This document shows positions 23,201 through 32,819 of a stretch of DNA of 64,000 nt, piece by piece. The notes under the pieces are model-generated. The model made no database searches and was not told where the DNA came from. It was given only the letters and a program-made list of their open reading frames with translations. Numbering within the stretch: position 1 is the first letter of the stretch; every line of letters starts with the position of its first letter. The position numbers and the translations under genes were made by a program. Source of the stretch: Calliopum simillimum (lineage: Eukaryota > Arthropoda > Insecta > Diptera > Lauxaniidae); assembly GCA_951812925.1 (NCBI GenBank), contig OX638368.1, positions 115,219,309 to 115,283,308 of the forward strand, read 5' to 3'.

Positions 23201-26200
23201 CCCAAGATACCTCACCTTAAAACATAGTTACTACATAACACAGACCCCTTATTCCTTGTATTCATTCCTAGTTCAGATAATGTTGAAAAAATTATTAAAT
23301 TCCTTAATTTTTGTGATTTGTATTTGGGTATTTAGAACTGTTAATTACATTTGCATTCATAAGCCACACTCGAACCCTTGACTCAGTGTTTCTGATGAGA
23401 GAAACGCAGTGCTTAACATAGAGCGTTCTTGTACGGTGGCATTTGGCCTTGACTGTAGTCGAAATGGGTAAGCACTGCGTTTCTCTTTTCAGAAACACGG
23501 AGTCAAGGGTTCGAGAGTGGCTTCAGGCAAGAATTAACTAAAACTGATCTGATGCGGCTATATAAATGTTTATATATGAAAATATATAAATGTGTATTTG
23601 GAAATAGCCGAAACATATGTACCTAATAAATTTCCATGTAACACTTGTTTGCGTCTGTTGTTGAAAAATTGCAAAAATTACTTTAATTAGTTCAATACAA
23701 ATTTATCATATTAAGTCGTTATTTAGTAACCGAAAAATTGTTATTGTTTCTAAAATATAAAAATTAAAAACAAATAAATTTAACAAACATAAATTTTAAA
23801 ATTTGCCGACGTTTTATCATATTTCAATATTTAATTGTATTAACGAAAAGGTACCCGTTTGGGAAATATTCGATAAAATCGAACTACTTTGATCCATATT
23901 ACTCACGCCATTGCCAACATTTTTGAATTTCATAACGAGTTCAGATCATATCTCATTCTGCCAGTAAGCTAAATATATGACCTGTTTATATTAAGCGTGT
24001 GGCTAGACAATCTTATGATATTGTTTTTAAAATCAACGCTCAATAAATATCTTTGGCGAAACAAATAAATTATAATTACTAGTAACAAATTTAGACCGAT
24101 AATGCAAATATTTATTGTGAATTGGTCAAAAACATAAATTATTTGTTAATTTATAATAAGAATTAGCTTTAACTATTTTTAGACAAAATGGGAATATCCC
24201 ACTTTAATGGCAAGTAAAAATGTTATAATCTATAGCTGAAGTTTGTGGTGTGAAGACTGAACAAATTCTTAAAAAAATATACATACTAAAATGACATTCG
24301 AACGTTCGATAATACTATATGGGCATTTCTCAGGAACTTTTAACCTATAGTTATCGTCAAGTTTTGATGTCAAACGCGTAACGTGCATGGTATTAATTCA
24401 GTAATAGTAATGATTTTTTGTGAATATTGGCCCGCGCACATATTGTTCAAACATTAACAAGTATGTGCATTAATTTTTTTTGTAGAAATATATGGAATTC
24501 GCGCCAATTCAGAGGTTACATTTGAATGTTAAAAGTGTATTTTATCGAAATATCGTAAGTAAAAGGTTCCTGAGAATTGCCCATATATGTAGTTTTAGTA
24601 ACAACTGTCTTGCGGCAAAGTTATTACGCATCTGCAAAAAACTTATTGGTCTACAAGTGCGCTTTTCAACGAAAAGTTTGTGTGAATTATTCAGAAACAT
24701 TTGAAAAACGTGCAATAAAACACTTCATTTTCTACATTTCATATATTTAGTTCTGCTTTAAATATAGAAACAATTTAAAGTTACACATTTTAAGTACACT
24801 AAAAAGATTACAAGTTTATCTGAACAATGTGCGCTTACACTTATTGGTATCACTTATTTATTTAATTCATAGGTTCTCTGCCTTTTGCAAACAGAGCGAA
24901 AAATTAAATTTAAACAATTTTACAGAGGGGCTTCAAGCAAACTTCGATTTTGCAATTCAGATTTCCTATCAAATGGAAACTAATACAAAAGAAAGCGCCG
25001 AGAGGGGTCGAATTTCAAATTTAATTTTTTTGAGTCTACCTGGCCAGAGGACAAGTTTTCACTCAAAACTTGCGTTGAGTAACTCTATTTCCTTAAAAAA
25101 TTGTTTCCCGTATACAATCTCTAGAATTATTTGATACCCCAAGTAAAATACTTAGAGAGTTGATACATTGCAGAAGCATTATTCAGTGCCGCGCAGATAA
25201 CTTTAAAAACCGACAAACAAAATGTTTGTGGTCATCAACTCGTCGCTTTAGCTAACTGTTTATCTTTTTGCCACAGAAGCAGAAGTCATGACATTAACTA
25301 CATATATCTGGTTTAAATGGCGTCACTGGTGATCACATGATCATTAATTTAATTGGAAAATTAAAACTAATCTTATCTAATTGGTGTCAAGTGTTGGTCA
25401 TAAGTTTTTAATTTGAGTTATCGCCAGATTTAAGATTATATTTTATATAATCATATTGTTATTACCGTTAAGTGGCAATATTTTAGCTTCTGGTTTAAAT
25501 AAGTATCCACAATTGTTTCGGTCTATCAAAGAGCAAATTTCATATGATTTTAGCCTGAAATTGTTGTTACTTAAGTACTGCAAAAAGTGTTAAGTGTTAT
25601 TCAAGGAAATCTGTGCACAGATGTCAAAGTAAGATCAGGCCTATCATTGAATCCATCGTGGATACGAATTTCGTGAGATCTACGAAAATGCTATTATTGA
25701 TTTCAAAGCATTACGAACGTGACTTCGAAATTCGTGGAGTACTTCTTAAAAAAAATTATGATATTTCTTCTGTAGTCATATCTAGTCGTCGAAAATTGAA
25801 AAAAAAAATTGAGTTTCGGATGGAGTAAGTGATGTCGTAGCGATTTGAATTCATTAATAGCACTTTCGTAGATCTCACGAAATTCGTATCTACGATGGAT
25901 TCAGTGATAGGCCTGGATATATTTTTCTTTCTCTAGGCAGCTCTCCTCATTGCGAGCTGGCAAAATCTTATTTTCCTAGGTATTCTGGTTCCCGCGATAA
26001 AATACTTCATAAAATCAAAATGACAGATTTTGTATGATTTTCCCATCACGTGAAAGTTTAAATTCCGTCTCATAAAAAATTTATTAAAATGAACATATAA
26101 GTTTTTACCATCTAAATTTATTTATAGACATCATTTTAATTTAATAAGGTTGACCATTATCTTGATATTTAAGTATGGGGAAGTTTATTATATTTTTAGA

Positions 26201-26737
26201 TTTTTAAGTGTGTTATTTATTGACATAAAAACTATTTTTAATTAATATTTTTGTCATGTATATTTGCAAAGATCGATTTTCATGTATTTTATTCTTTCAG
26301 TGCAATTCATTTAATTCTTTCAATAATTATGTGCTAGATTAATGCATTGAAAAATTTACGTTTTTTACAAATAAATACATAAATATGACTAAATGGAACT
26401 TAAGTTTAACGCTCGATTTTGTTTTCTTTTTTAGGTTTACACAGTTAAAGACTCTTTGAGAATCCCAATTGCAGTCTTGAAAGCTGGCGAAACACGTGCT
26501 GTAAATCCCGATGTTGAATTCTTTGATACGTCGGTAACGTTTAAACTCATCAAAGGAAATGGACCAGTCTATATTCACGGTCAAAATCTTAAAGACGAAG
26601 TTGAAGTCATCATGGATGAGGAAGATACCGATGAAGAAGATGACGGCGAAGAAGAGGAGGACGATGCACACCCAAAGAAGAAACAAAAAGTTGAAAATAA
26701 TGCCGATGGCAAAAATGTTAAAAACAAGAAGAAATAA
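11210..26737 (+). CDS. Nlp: Nlp, nucleoplasmin-like histone chaperone
   Basis: Coding exons 11210-11231, 11429-11571 and 26435-26737 join in frame to 155 aa. The product starts MADESFYGVTLTGQEN, continues LIIKQILLGAEAKEDEFNVVE, RIPIAVLKAGETR and VTFKLIKGNGPVYIHGQ (the nucleoplasmin beta-barrel core, about residues 5-105). It then has a long acidic tract of mostly D/E (about 113-132), followed by PKKKQKV, an SV40-like nuclear import signal, and a lysine-rich end. The role is that of a nuclear pentameric histone chaperone, active in sperm chromatin remodelling and chromosome clustering in flies. Intron 2 is 14.9 kb and hosts an antisense SLC26 gene plus several transposons. Layout and phases match Nph exactly, showing a tandem-duplicate origin; the two genes now point apart. 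Confidence 0.95.
11572..12345. other. Nlp intron 2, proximal unassigned stretch
   Basis: AT-rich intronic DNA. Open stretches here (for example 11867-12100) show no family motif. Nothing was recognised. Confidence 0.3.
12346..12650 (+). pseudogene. Tc1-like transposase C-terminal remnant
   Basis: The plus strand reads FHFLNNDPKHKWLWYNYGEV, then MDALA-stop-SSDLNRNR, and ends LVHSLEKRLQRVVDAMV. This is the Tc1 pattern (Q/N-D-N-DPKH, then PAQSPDLNPIE, then a C-terminal helix). Internal stops and lost catalytic text (the PIE glutamate) show decay. No inverted repeats are discernible. It lies in the Nlp intron. Confidence 0.6.
12840..13200 (+). pseudogene. LINE reverse transcriptase C-terminal fragment
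   Basis: The frame reads KFNLNSSRLFFINAIRIWNS then LPVQC from 12998, preceded in other frames by RGFRKYDHISQLNKSI. The PKF-N-N-S-R-F-F-A-W-NSLP pattern is the conserved tail of CR1/jockey-like non-LTR elements. It is frameshifted and 5'-truncated, with no tail duplication seen. Confidence 0.5.
13201..13490. repeat. Dispersed repeat block shared with 45290-45540
   Basis: Shared order of segments with 45290-45540: AATCCGAGGTCAGAATTG versus AATCCAAAGTCAAAATTGG, then CAGGATTTGGAGA versus CAGGACTTTGAGA, then GAAAAATGGCTATTTT. It leads directly into the palindrome at 13491. No coding was seen. Confidence 0.5.
13491..13681. repeat. Foldback repeat, arms about 80 bp
   Basis: The left arm (TTCAAAATGAGCTCTTAAAA, CATACGATACTT, AAAAGTTATGGC, TAAGATGACGTC) returns inverted at 13600-13681. 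The inner end TTAAGATGAxxTxxTGAAAT is the same block seen at 3640, 5470 and 45520. Confidence 0.65.
13682..14312. other. Nlp intron, unassigned
   Basis: AT-rich; short open frames at 13675-13911 and 14037-14240 have no recognisable motif. Nothing else was seen. Confidence 0.3.
14315..15045. mobile_element. TA-flanked MITE, 731 bp
   Basis: The ends GCTGTGTTCCAATGGTAGTG and GCTGTGTTCCAATGGCAGCG (right end, reverse complement) are flanked by TA at 14313-14314 and 15046-15047. Subterminal GGATCTGAxCCxGxxCAG text is repeated inside both ends. It is non-coding, and a poly(A) run (15064-15090) follows. Confidence 0.8.
15208..16489 (-). mobile_element. DD37E Tc1/mariner-superfamily element, complete ends
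   Basis: Perfect 27-bp inverted repeats (15208-15234 and 16463-16489, starting AGGACCGTGCCATTATTTAT) are flanked by TA at 15206-15207 and 16490-16491. The 1282-bp length fits a full single-gene element. The perfect ends contrast with a decayed transposase. Confidence 0.92.
15337..16336 (-). pseudogene. DD37E transposase, frameshifted
   Basis: From ATG at 16336 the minus strand reads MKGLNPKQREAILCKWCKKI (helix-turn-helix), through several stops, to IVMDDETYVKLDYKTLPGPQ (first catalytic D), FWPDLASCHYASSVVNWY (second D) and NPPNCPELRPIERFWAIIK (catalytic E). I count 37 residues between the second D and the E, the spacing of the DD37E group known from mosquitoes. At least one frameshift (near 15800) and N-terminal stops inactivate it. 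Confidence 0.85.
16492..17562. other. Nlp intron / SLC26 3' flank
   Basis: AT-rich. A 20-bp tandem pair (GTGATCTGTAAAAATGAACC, 17084-17123) is the only structure noted. A minus-strand AATAAA at 17553-17558 lies a few bases past the SLC26 stop. Confidence 0.35.
17563..19790 (-). CDS. SLC26-family sulfate/anion transporter (prestin-like), nested in the Nlp intron
   Basis: Eight exons join in frame to about 595 aa: 19466-19790, 19169-19393, 18986-19101, 18625-18931, 18255-18557, 18043-18188, 17819-17989 and 17563-17757. All introns are short and GT-AG. The product is a multi-span plasma-membrane anion exchanger. Signature text includes IAGLTPQYGLYSAFMGCFIY (about residues 78-97), DVTVGPTAIMAL, VTTGFTTAAAITIASGQIN, and AKAFSKGKIIDATQEMIALG with PITGSFTRTAINN. 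The last two exons (from about residue 475) form the STAS domain (GLVHVQENLSYSSAEYLK, INSIDSTVAL). The orthologue is probably Drosophila CG7912. The start ATG (19790) follows a long T-run on the coding strand. A TAG acceptor-like site at about 19767 means a further 5' exon cannot be excluded. Confidence 0.93.
19791..20018. other. 5' flank of the SLC26 gene
   Basis: A long poly(A) run on the plus strand (about 19796-19816) and a second one at 19982-20000. No core-promoter motif was recognised on the minus strand. Confidence 0.3.
20019..20567. repeat. Tandemly duplicated pogo-like end (about 250 bp, two copies)
   Basis: Blocks 20019-20267 and 20322-20567 are about 96% identical by eye. Each starts CAGTAAAATCxGATTATAAC, which resembles the inverted-repeat tip of pogo/Tigger MITEs, and runs to TTTTCAGTGCATATACT. 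Neither copy has a matching opposite end nearby. The duplication lies just upstream of the SLC26 gene, so it could carry regulatory sequence, but that is conjecture. Confidence 0.7.
20568..23360. other. Nlp intron, unassigned 2.8 kb
   Basis: AT-rich sequence with many homopolymer runs. Short open stretches show no domain, and no clear repeat partner was found within the window. Confidence 0.3.
23361..23523. repeat. Foldback repeat, 163 bp, arms about 55 bp
   Basis: AAGCCACACTCGAACCCTTG and ACTCAGTGTTTCTGATGAGA on the left return inverted on the right (GAAACACGGAGTCAAGGGTT, CGAGAGTGGCTT). The right arm contains GGGTTCGAG, close to a tRNA B box, but no A box or cloverleaf is evident. Confidence 0.7.
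23839..23895. repeat. Fragment of the GGCCTGTTCCG foldback family
   Basis: AACGAAAAGGTACCCGTTTG and GGAAATATTCGATAAAATCG match the middle of the intact copy at 45592-45950. Confidence 0.5.
24320..24583. mobile_element. TA-flanked MITE, 264 bp
   Basis: The ends TGGGCATTTCTCAGGAACTT and TGGGCAATTCTCAGGAACCT (right, reverse complement) are flanked by TA. Non-coding. Confidence 0.68.
24584..25633. other. Nlp intron, unassigned
   Basis: A 101-codon open stretch (24829-25134) has a hydrophobic start but no recognisable family. It is treated as chance. Nothing else was seen. Confidence 0.3.
25634..25918. mobile_element. Foldback MITE (GGCCTATCA family), 285 bp
   Basis: The left arm (CAGGCCTATCATTGAATCCA, ATACGAATTTCGTGAGATCT) returns inverted at 25840-25918. 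A second copy lies at about 59775-60072. Non-coding. Confidence 0.75.
25919..26434. other. Nlp intron 2, distal end
   Basis: AT-rich, ending in the TTTCTTTTTTAG acceptor of Nlp exon 3. Nothing else was seen. Confidence 0.35.
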
Positions 26738-26981
26738 AGTGCATGCACATTATGCCCTAAATTGCCGCAGTTAACTCTTTCATTACTCTTCAAGCGGCAA
26801 ACAAAAAATCGGCAGAAATTAAATTAAATTAGTTCCTTTTTTATTTCTTTGTTTTGAAAAACTTTTCATTTTGCAGTAAGATTAAGGCAAACGTTACTAT
26901 TAAGTTAGAAAGATTTTTATTCGCTGTGCCGGTTGGTTGAATTAGAAAAAAAAGTGACACGCGATAAAAGCAAAAACAATA

Positions 26982-26989
26982 TATCGATA
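26982..26989. promoter_or_regulatory. DRE-like site TATCGATA
   Basis: An exact match to the fly DNA-replication-related element bound by DREF, 245 bp downstream of the Nlp stop. A second exact copy lies 224 bp further on (27213-27220). No gene start is recognised close by. Confidence 0.4.
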
Positions 26990-27212
26990 CCTTAGAGCGC
27001 AATAGTCCTATGTCCATTATTTTTAAACTCAAAAAGAGGTTTTCTAATGGTGATTATTTTCGAACTGACAGCTATTTTTCTTTTTAAGGAGGCAATTATT
27101 TTTAGGAGACTATTCAATTTCTAAATATTGGTGGACAGTTGTGGTACTGTACTCGCTTAACTAAAAATATCTCACAATTTCAAGCAAGTGGGTGGACTAT
27201 TACATTCTAAAG

Positions 27213-27220
27213 TATCGATA
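27213..27220. promoter_or_regulatory. Second DRE-like site TATCGATA
   Basis: The second exact copy of the palindromic octamer in the Nlp 3' flank. An 8-mer pair this close is unlikely but not impossible by chance in AT-rich DNA. Confidence 0.4.
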
Positions 27221-29610
27221 TGTGTATTCAATATTTTTTTTTACCTAGAGATGATAATCTGTGGTCTTCGTTTTAGACGTCGTTGCCTTTGTTTTCTTCT
27301 CTAAAAATTGCAAATTACAATTTATTCAGAAACGAGACTTAAAATTAATACCCTTATGTAAGAAAAGTTACATATACAAATATTCCATTTATCATTTGAC
27401 AGTAATTATACGTACTTTACATTATCCAATATAACATACTAAAATTAGAAATATGATTAAGATCAATCATAAAAAGATATCAATGAAAATCAATAATTAC
27501 TACATGCAAAGTTGTAATAGTTGATATTCAAAATTCAAGCAAAGTAAAAATTACAAGCACTGTGAAAGTGTTTATTCAGGAAAATTTGTAACTCTTTCAA
27601 ATGAAAACAACAAAATCTAAATATGTAATAACTTTATATCTAACAGACAAAGCACTATTGTAATTTGTATATACATAAGTGATAAAAAGAAAACAAAGTA
27701 AAAACTCTTAAAAAACAAGAATTTTATTTCTATTTGAAATGTAAATGACGGGATCCATGGCAACAAAAGTAAGGTCCACGAGAAATATGAAAATGAGGAC
27801 CTTTGTTTTGCTCAAGCAAGATGCTTTTCGATCTAAAGAAAGTCTAGGAGATGTAAATAGAGGTTTTTTTCCCATATTAGTGAGGTCTAAATTCATAGTT
27901 TACACGAGGAAAATTTTCAAAAACATTTTTTGAGATTGTAGGCAAAAGGAGGGAACTTTGTTGCTTTCCATACAAAACCAAAAAACTTGTTTAAAAAATT
28001 TCCTCGCATAAACTAGGAAAAAAGGATTTTTTTGGATCTTAACCCAGTTTTGGCCACGCTACAAAAATTATTTTATTTTTGATATAAAGTGTATGTTAAG
28101 AATAAGTGGCACCCTCTGATTTCATATACGTCATCAATAATGTTTACCCCCACTCGTTTTATCACTCTGTCGAAAAATTAAGTGTTCGAATGATCGAACG
28201 TTGTCGCATACCACAAAATCAATTCAAATACGATCAAACGCGGTTGGTGAACACCTTATAATCTGCCAGCGGAAAGATTAATATCGTCGATGCAAGTTGA
28301 AAGGGGGCTGCCCATAAGCGTCGTGACGCTAAAGTTCTCAAAAATTTAACCCATTAAAAAGGTGTGAGGTATTTTTTTACTCCACGCTACCGTCATAAAG
28401 CGGGAGGTAGGTTTGGTTCTTTGGCTATAAATTTTTATCATTAATTTTTTTTCTCATTTTATGCTTTTAATAATTTAAAAAAAAAGGTCTATCGGAAATG
28501 TTTTTTTCAAACACCCCCCTCAAACTATTGGAGGGGGATGGGGAAGAGGTAAATAATATTTTCGAACAGCCAAAATATTAAAGCAACGTAAGGCGCTAAC
28601 TATCTTTCTGATATTATATTTACTTTCATGGTTAAAAAAATTATTGAAAATGAACAATTTTACTTTTCGATTAATCAAATACTGGCCGAAAATGGACTAA
28701 AATTACTTTTTCAATGCCGAAAACCTGCATCTCTTTAGAAATACATATTTATTATACTTTTCGACGCAGTTGAATGGAATTGAATGAAGATATAAACCAA
28801 GTTCCAACCAAATTCTCATACAGGTTTATGGACAAATTCGATATGAACTTTTGAGATTGCCATATTTTTTTCAAACAAGTGGATATTGCTGAGTTTGAAA
28901 TTTTCGTATACAGCAAGAATTGCCACACCCCCTCCGATTTCGCTGAAATTTAGTACATGGTTTAGTTTCATGCCAAAACCGATGGAACTGGCAAATTTTT
29001 TTGTGGATTGGAGGGGGTGCAAATTGTGGAAAAACCGATAAATTGTGGCAAACACTTCTTCACATAATTGTTCATAATTTGACCATTTCCTAACCGATTT
29101 TCTTGTTCAGACAATTTTTGGAAAGGTATTGAACCAGACTATAAGCACAAGCACAATATTTTGCAAAAAGTACCTACTTAATAAAAAAATATATTTTATG
29201 GAAAGAAAAATAATCTTTCATACGATCCAAAAATAGAACTTAAGAGTTATGATATTTCCTCAGAAAATTAAAAAAATGGTCCATAACTATAACATTTCTT
29301 TCCCGATATTCATGTTCTCACCTATTTTAGAAAGGTAGGCTATTAGCACAATTTTTTTTTGGCGAAGCTCAGGAATTTTGCTCTAGGAGTTTAGTTGTCA
29401 AAATGAAAGTAGCAATCTCCAATGGATATTGTTGTCTTTGTTTTGATTGATAGGTTTTGACCATAGATATATATTGGATATGAACGTATTTGGTTGGTAT
29501 TGCTCTTTTTACTGATAACAAGCTTTCATCAAATGCAACTAGATCGCATTTTCAGACATATATATGAAAAAAGATTGGAGATTGCTGACTTTGTTTCTAT
29601 ACCCCTTATA

Positions 29611-30857
29611 AAGGGTGTTTTTTTAGAGGTTTGTTTTTCGAATAGAGATAAAACTGGCATTTTGTGGTCAAATCTGGCAACTCTAATGACATTTATGTTC
29701 AGTTTGGTTTGCCATTTCATCATGAACAGGTTGACAAAAGAACAACGCTTGCAAATCGTGCAAATTTATTTCGAAAATAATGGTTCAGTTTGCGAAGTTT
29801 ACCGCAAGCTCCGTCCATTTTATGGTCGACATAATCGTCCATCAGAGCAATTAATTCGGTTAACCATGGGTCGTTTTCGCACTACGTTTACTCTATGTGA
29901 TAATACGCATCCGCAGAGACGTCGAACAGTGCGCACCGAAGAAACAATTGCCGCTGTAGAGCAAAATGTTGAAGAGGACCCGAATGAATCGATTCGCCAC
30001 CGTGCACAGCAATTGGAGCTTTGTCCATCAACTTTATGGAAGGTTTTGCGCAAAGATCTTGGCTTGCGACATTGCAAGATCCAGCTTGTGCAAGAATTAA
30101 AGCTGCGAGACCATGCAATGCGTCGTGATTTTGGTGTATGGGCCGAAAATGAGATTGATCTCGATGCTGATTTTCATCGCAAAATTTTGTTCAGTGATGA
30201 GGCTCATTTTTGGTTGAATGGCTACGTCAACAAGCAAAATTGCCGCATTTGGAGTGAAGAGAATCCACATGAGACCCTTGAGACGCCATTACATCCACAA
30301 AAACTGACTGTTTGGTGTGCTCTATGGGCTGGTGGAATCATTGGGCCATACTTCTTCCGAAATAATGCTGTAGAGTCAGTTACCGTTAATGGAGACCGGT
30401 ATAGAGCCATGATAACCGACTATTTTGTTCCCGAATTGGATGGCATGAATGTGGATGAGTTGTGGTTCCAACAAGACGGCGCTTCATGCTACACAGCGCA
30501 CGTCACAATCGATTTATTGAAGGAAACATTCGATGAGCGCATAATTTCGCGGAATGGACCTGTCAATTGGCCACCAAGATCGTGTGATTTGACACCATTG
30601 GATTATTTTCTTTGGGGATATGTGAAGTCGCTCGTCTACGCCAACAAACCAGAAACGTTAGGGGACTTGGAAGCCAACATTCGTGGCGTTATTGCCGACA
30701 TACGGCCCCATATGCTCGAAAAAGTGGTTGAAAATTGGACCTGTAGAGTTGGCTTTATTCGAGCCAGCCGCGGCGGCCACATGCCCGAAATCATATTTAA
30801 ACATTATTGTGTTTTATTTCAATTCGAAGTTTTATACCTCTAAAAAAAAACACCCTT
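29611..30857 (+). mobile_element. DD41D (rosa-like) mariner element, near-complete
   Basis: The ends AAGGGTGTTTTTTTAGAGG (left) and the same tip with two extra T (right, reverse complement, 30835-30857) bound 1247 bp. The left flank is TA (29609-29610); the right flank is CA, so the target duplication has one change. The transposase frame inside is open throughout. Confidence 0.88.
29722..30843 (+). CDS. DD41D mariner transposase, intact open frame
   Basis: This 373-codon frame starts at MNRLTKEQRLQIVQIYFENN. It has two N-terminal helix-turn-helix segments (about residues 5-55 and 75-125). The catalytic text is FSDEAHFWLNG (first D), WFQQDGASCYTAHVTIDLL (second D) and WPPRSCDLTPLDYFLWGY (third D); I count 41 residues between the second and third D. 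That is the DD41D spacing described for the rosa group of tephritid flies. No stop or frameshift interrupts it. The usual stop after EIIFK is lost, so the frame reads about 12 codons further into the right inverted repeat. The open frame may extend upstream to 29494, but similarity starts at 29722. Relatives lie at 9073-9927 and 54287-56136. It could be recently active or a source for them. Confidence 0.9.
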   Translation: MNRLTKEQRLQIVQIYFENNGSVCEVYRKLRPFYGRHNRPSEQLIRLTMGRFRTTFTLCDNTHPQRRRTVRTEETIAAVEQNVEEDPNESIRHRAQQLELCPSTLWKVLRKDLGLRHCKIQLVQELKLRDHAMRRDFGVWAENEIDLDADFHRKILFSDEAHFWLNGYVNKQNCRIWSEENPHETLETPLHPQKLTVWCALWAGGIIGPYFFRNNAVESVTVNGDRYRAMITDYFVPELDGMNVDELWFQQDGASCYTAHVTIDLLKETFDERIISRNGPVNWPPRSCDLTPLDYFLWGYVKSLVYANKPETLGDLEANIRGVIADIRPHMLEKVVENWTCRVGFIRASRGGHMPEIIFKHYCVLFQFEVLYL

Positions 30858-31263
30858 CATCTTCAGAAATCTCCAAAAAATGTTTAGTCAAATTAAGCAA
30901 CTTAAATGATGCAGTTCGTCACAAAATATTATTCTCAGAAGTAGAGATATCGGTTTGATCACGTGATTCGCGACTGTACGATCTCACATGACTACTACAT
31001 TAAGAGTACGAAATCGCTAACAAATTTCAACGAAATAGTTTGTATAGCTTGCAAGATATAAGATATAAACGCCTTATTTAATTCCTTGAGAAGTCCAGAG
31101 GTGGCTTCTCCAAAATAAGCAAATTCACGAGTTACTACTTTAGCAGCTTCACGTGGCTGGTACCTCAAATTCACGTGAATTTGGAGGTACGTGATTTTGT
31201 ACCTCTGTCCATAAATTCACACTCATCACGTGTAGTACGAATTCACGTATTCCGACCGATCTA
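30858..31263. other. Unassigned, with one short palindrome
   Basis: AT-rich sequence. At 31160-31190 GGTACCTC, AAATTCACGTGAATTT and GAGGTAC form a near-perfect 31-nt palindrome. Nothing else was seen. Confidence 0.4.
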
Positions 31264-31996
31264 TGTATGTATGTATTCTCCTTTAACTCCTAGGAGGAGC
31301 ATAGGGCCAATATGAAACATCTCCATTCGTCGCGATCCCTTGCGATGACTTTGATCTCTTGCCACTATTTTCCCGATTCTTGAATTTCCTTTTCCAGCGA
31401 CCTTTTCCAGTTGGTTTTGGGTCTACCACGTACTCTACTGCCTTGTGGATTCCACTCAAGAGCCTGGCGACAAACTTCGCTGTGTGGTTACCTGAGAGTG
31501 TGACCAATCCATCCCCATTTGCGCAGCTTGACCTCGTTTGCTATAGCCCTCTGATTGCATTTTTGATGTAGCTCGGCATTTGATATAGTGCGAGGCCTCC
31601 AAATCCTTAGTATACGCCTTAAGCATTTGTTGACGAATACTTGCAGCTTGTTCGTTAGTTGTTCAGTAACAAGCCATGTTTCGCACCCATATAAAACCGA
31701 TTTAATATTCGAATCAAAAATGCGTACTCTCGTTTTAGTGGATATAACGGGTGAAGACCATATTTTCTTCAGTTGAGCAAACGCGCCTTTTGCTTTTGCT
31801 ATTCTTGAGTTGATATCCTCTTTTGCTCCACCATTCATGGAGATAATGCTGCCTAAATACGTGAAGCTATCGACGTTTTCGATGTCATCACTGCCAGCTG
31901 TAAACGTGATGTCATCCCTGTTTGCGTTTTATTTCATGCTTTTAGTCTTGGATACGTTGATTTTTAGGCCGGCCTTTTGTAATTCCAAGACTAGAT
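31264..31996 (-). mobile_element. Non-LTR retrotransposon 3' fragment (copy 1)
   Basis: Minus-strand coding remnants read AGLKINVSKTKS, GGAKEDINSRIAKAKGAFAQ, LKKIW, STKTRVRIFDSNIKSVLYGC, VFVNKCLRRILRIWRPRTIS and KLRKWGWIGHTLR, then LSGIHKAVE-type text. This is the C-terminal region after the reverse transcriptase of RTE-like endonuclease-RT elements. The 3' end is AGGAGTTAAAGGAGAATACA followed by short TACA repeats, as expected of tail-less LINEs. The copy is 5'-truncated within the thumb and is frameshifted. Copy 2 lies at 58634-59642. Confidence 0.8.
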
Positions 31997-32811
31997 GACT
32001 CCTAAATTCAATACCAAATCTAATATGACACGCCTTTGACTTCAACAACTTATTTCGAGTATTTTGGTAATCGATTCATACCAATTTTACGATAACCGAT
32101 TTCAACTAAGTGTTTTATTATCTGATTGAATTCAAAGCAGGTTAATCAATAGTGCCGAAAATGGTTAATCTTTTAACTGATATAGAAAAAATCTGCGCGT
32201 AGTTAATATGGTATAATAAAGTTTTAACTCAAGTACTCTTGATAGAATAACAATTTAAAATACATAGCCCACCCCTGTTAATGTACATGTGTAGGTAACA
32301 TGTCCGTTTTTTCTTTTTTGACCGGAAACGTAAAACTACAAAAAATTACCATTTATCAGGTTTGACAGGTTTTCACATTAAAAATAGCAGGTTTTTTGGA
32401 AAGTAATTTAATAAGACAACAATTGCACATAAAATTATGTACATACTTCTTCTCTATGGTAGATGTATACATTCATAGTTAAAATTGAAATAAACAACGA
32501 AAAAAGTTCAATGCACACAAATAGAAGTAGGGTAAAATTTACCTCAGTGGGGAGTTGTTACTATTTTATCTTGAAATTCTGGTAAAATTTATTACAAATA
32601 AAGTAGTACGTATTATTTTTTTTCTACGTGTAGATGAACGTAGTAATTATGCTGTCGGATCTCGTACTACATGTATAAAATATGTTTCAAAAATTAATTT
32701 TATGAAGTTAATTTGAAAATAATAATCTTTATAATTGAAAATATCATTCAATAGATCTCGGTTGGTTGGGCGAAGAAGGCTTGAGAACATCCATTGGAAT
32801 AAACATCATTG
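31997..32811. other. Unassigned intergenic DNA
   Basis: AT-rich. No repeat partner or coding signal was recognised. Confidence 0.3.
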
Positions 32812-32819
32812 GGTTAAAC

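Larger units (their letters stand above)
26738..29610. other. Nlp 3' flank and intergenic sequence
   Basis: Nlp 3' UTR, then AT-rich DNA. Two TATCGATA sites (26982-26989 and 27213-27220) stand out and are listed separately. A block near 28370-28410 (TTTACTCCACGCTACCGTCA) recurs near 42090. No gene was found. Confidence 0.35.

Noticed and set aside
24829..25134. 101-codon open frame in the Nlp intron
   Set aside because: No family motif, no splice context and no matching flanks; the length is expected by chance among many frames.
26581..26793. Minus-strand serine-rich frame opposite Nlp exon 3
   Set aside because: It is the mirror of the acidic GAA/GAT tract of Nlp and not a gene.
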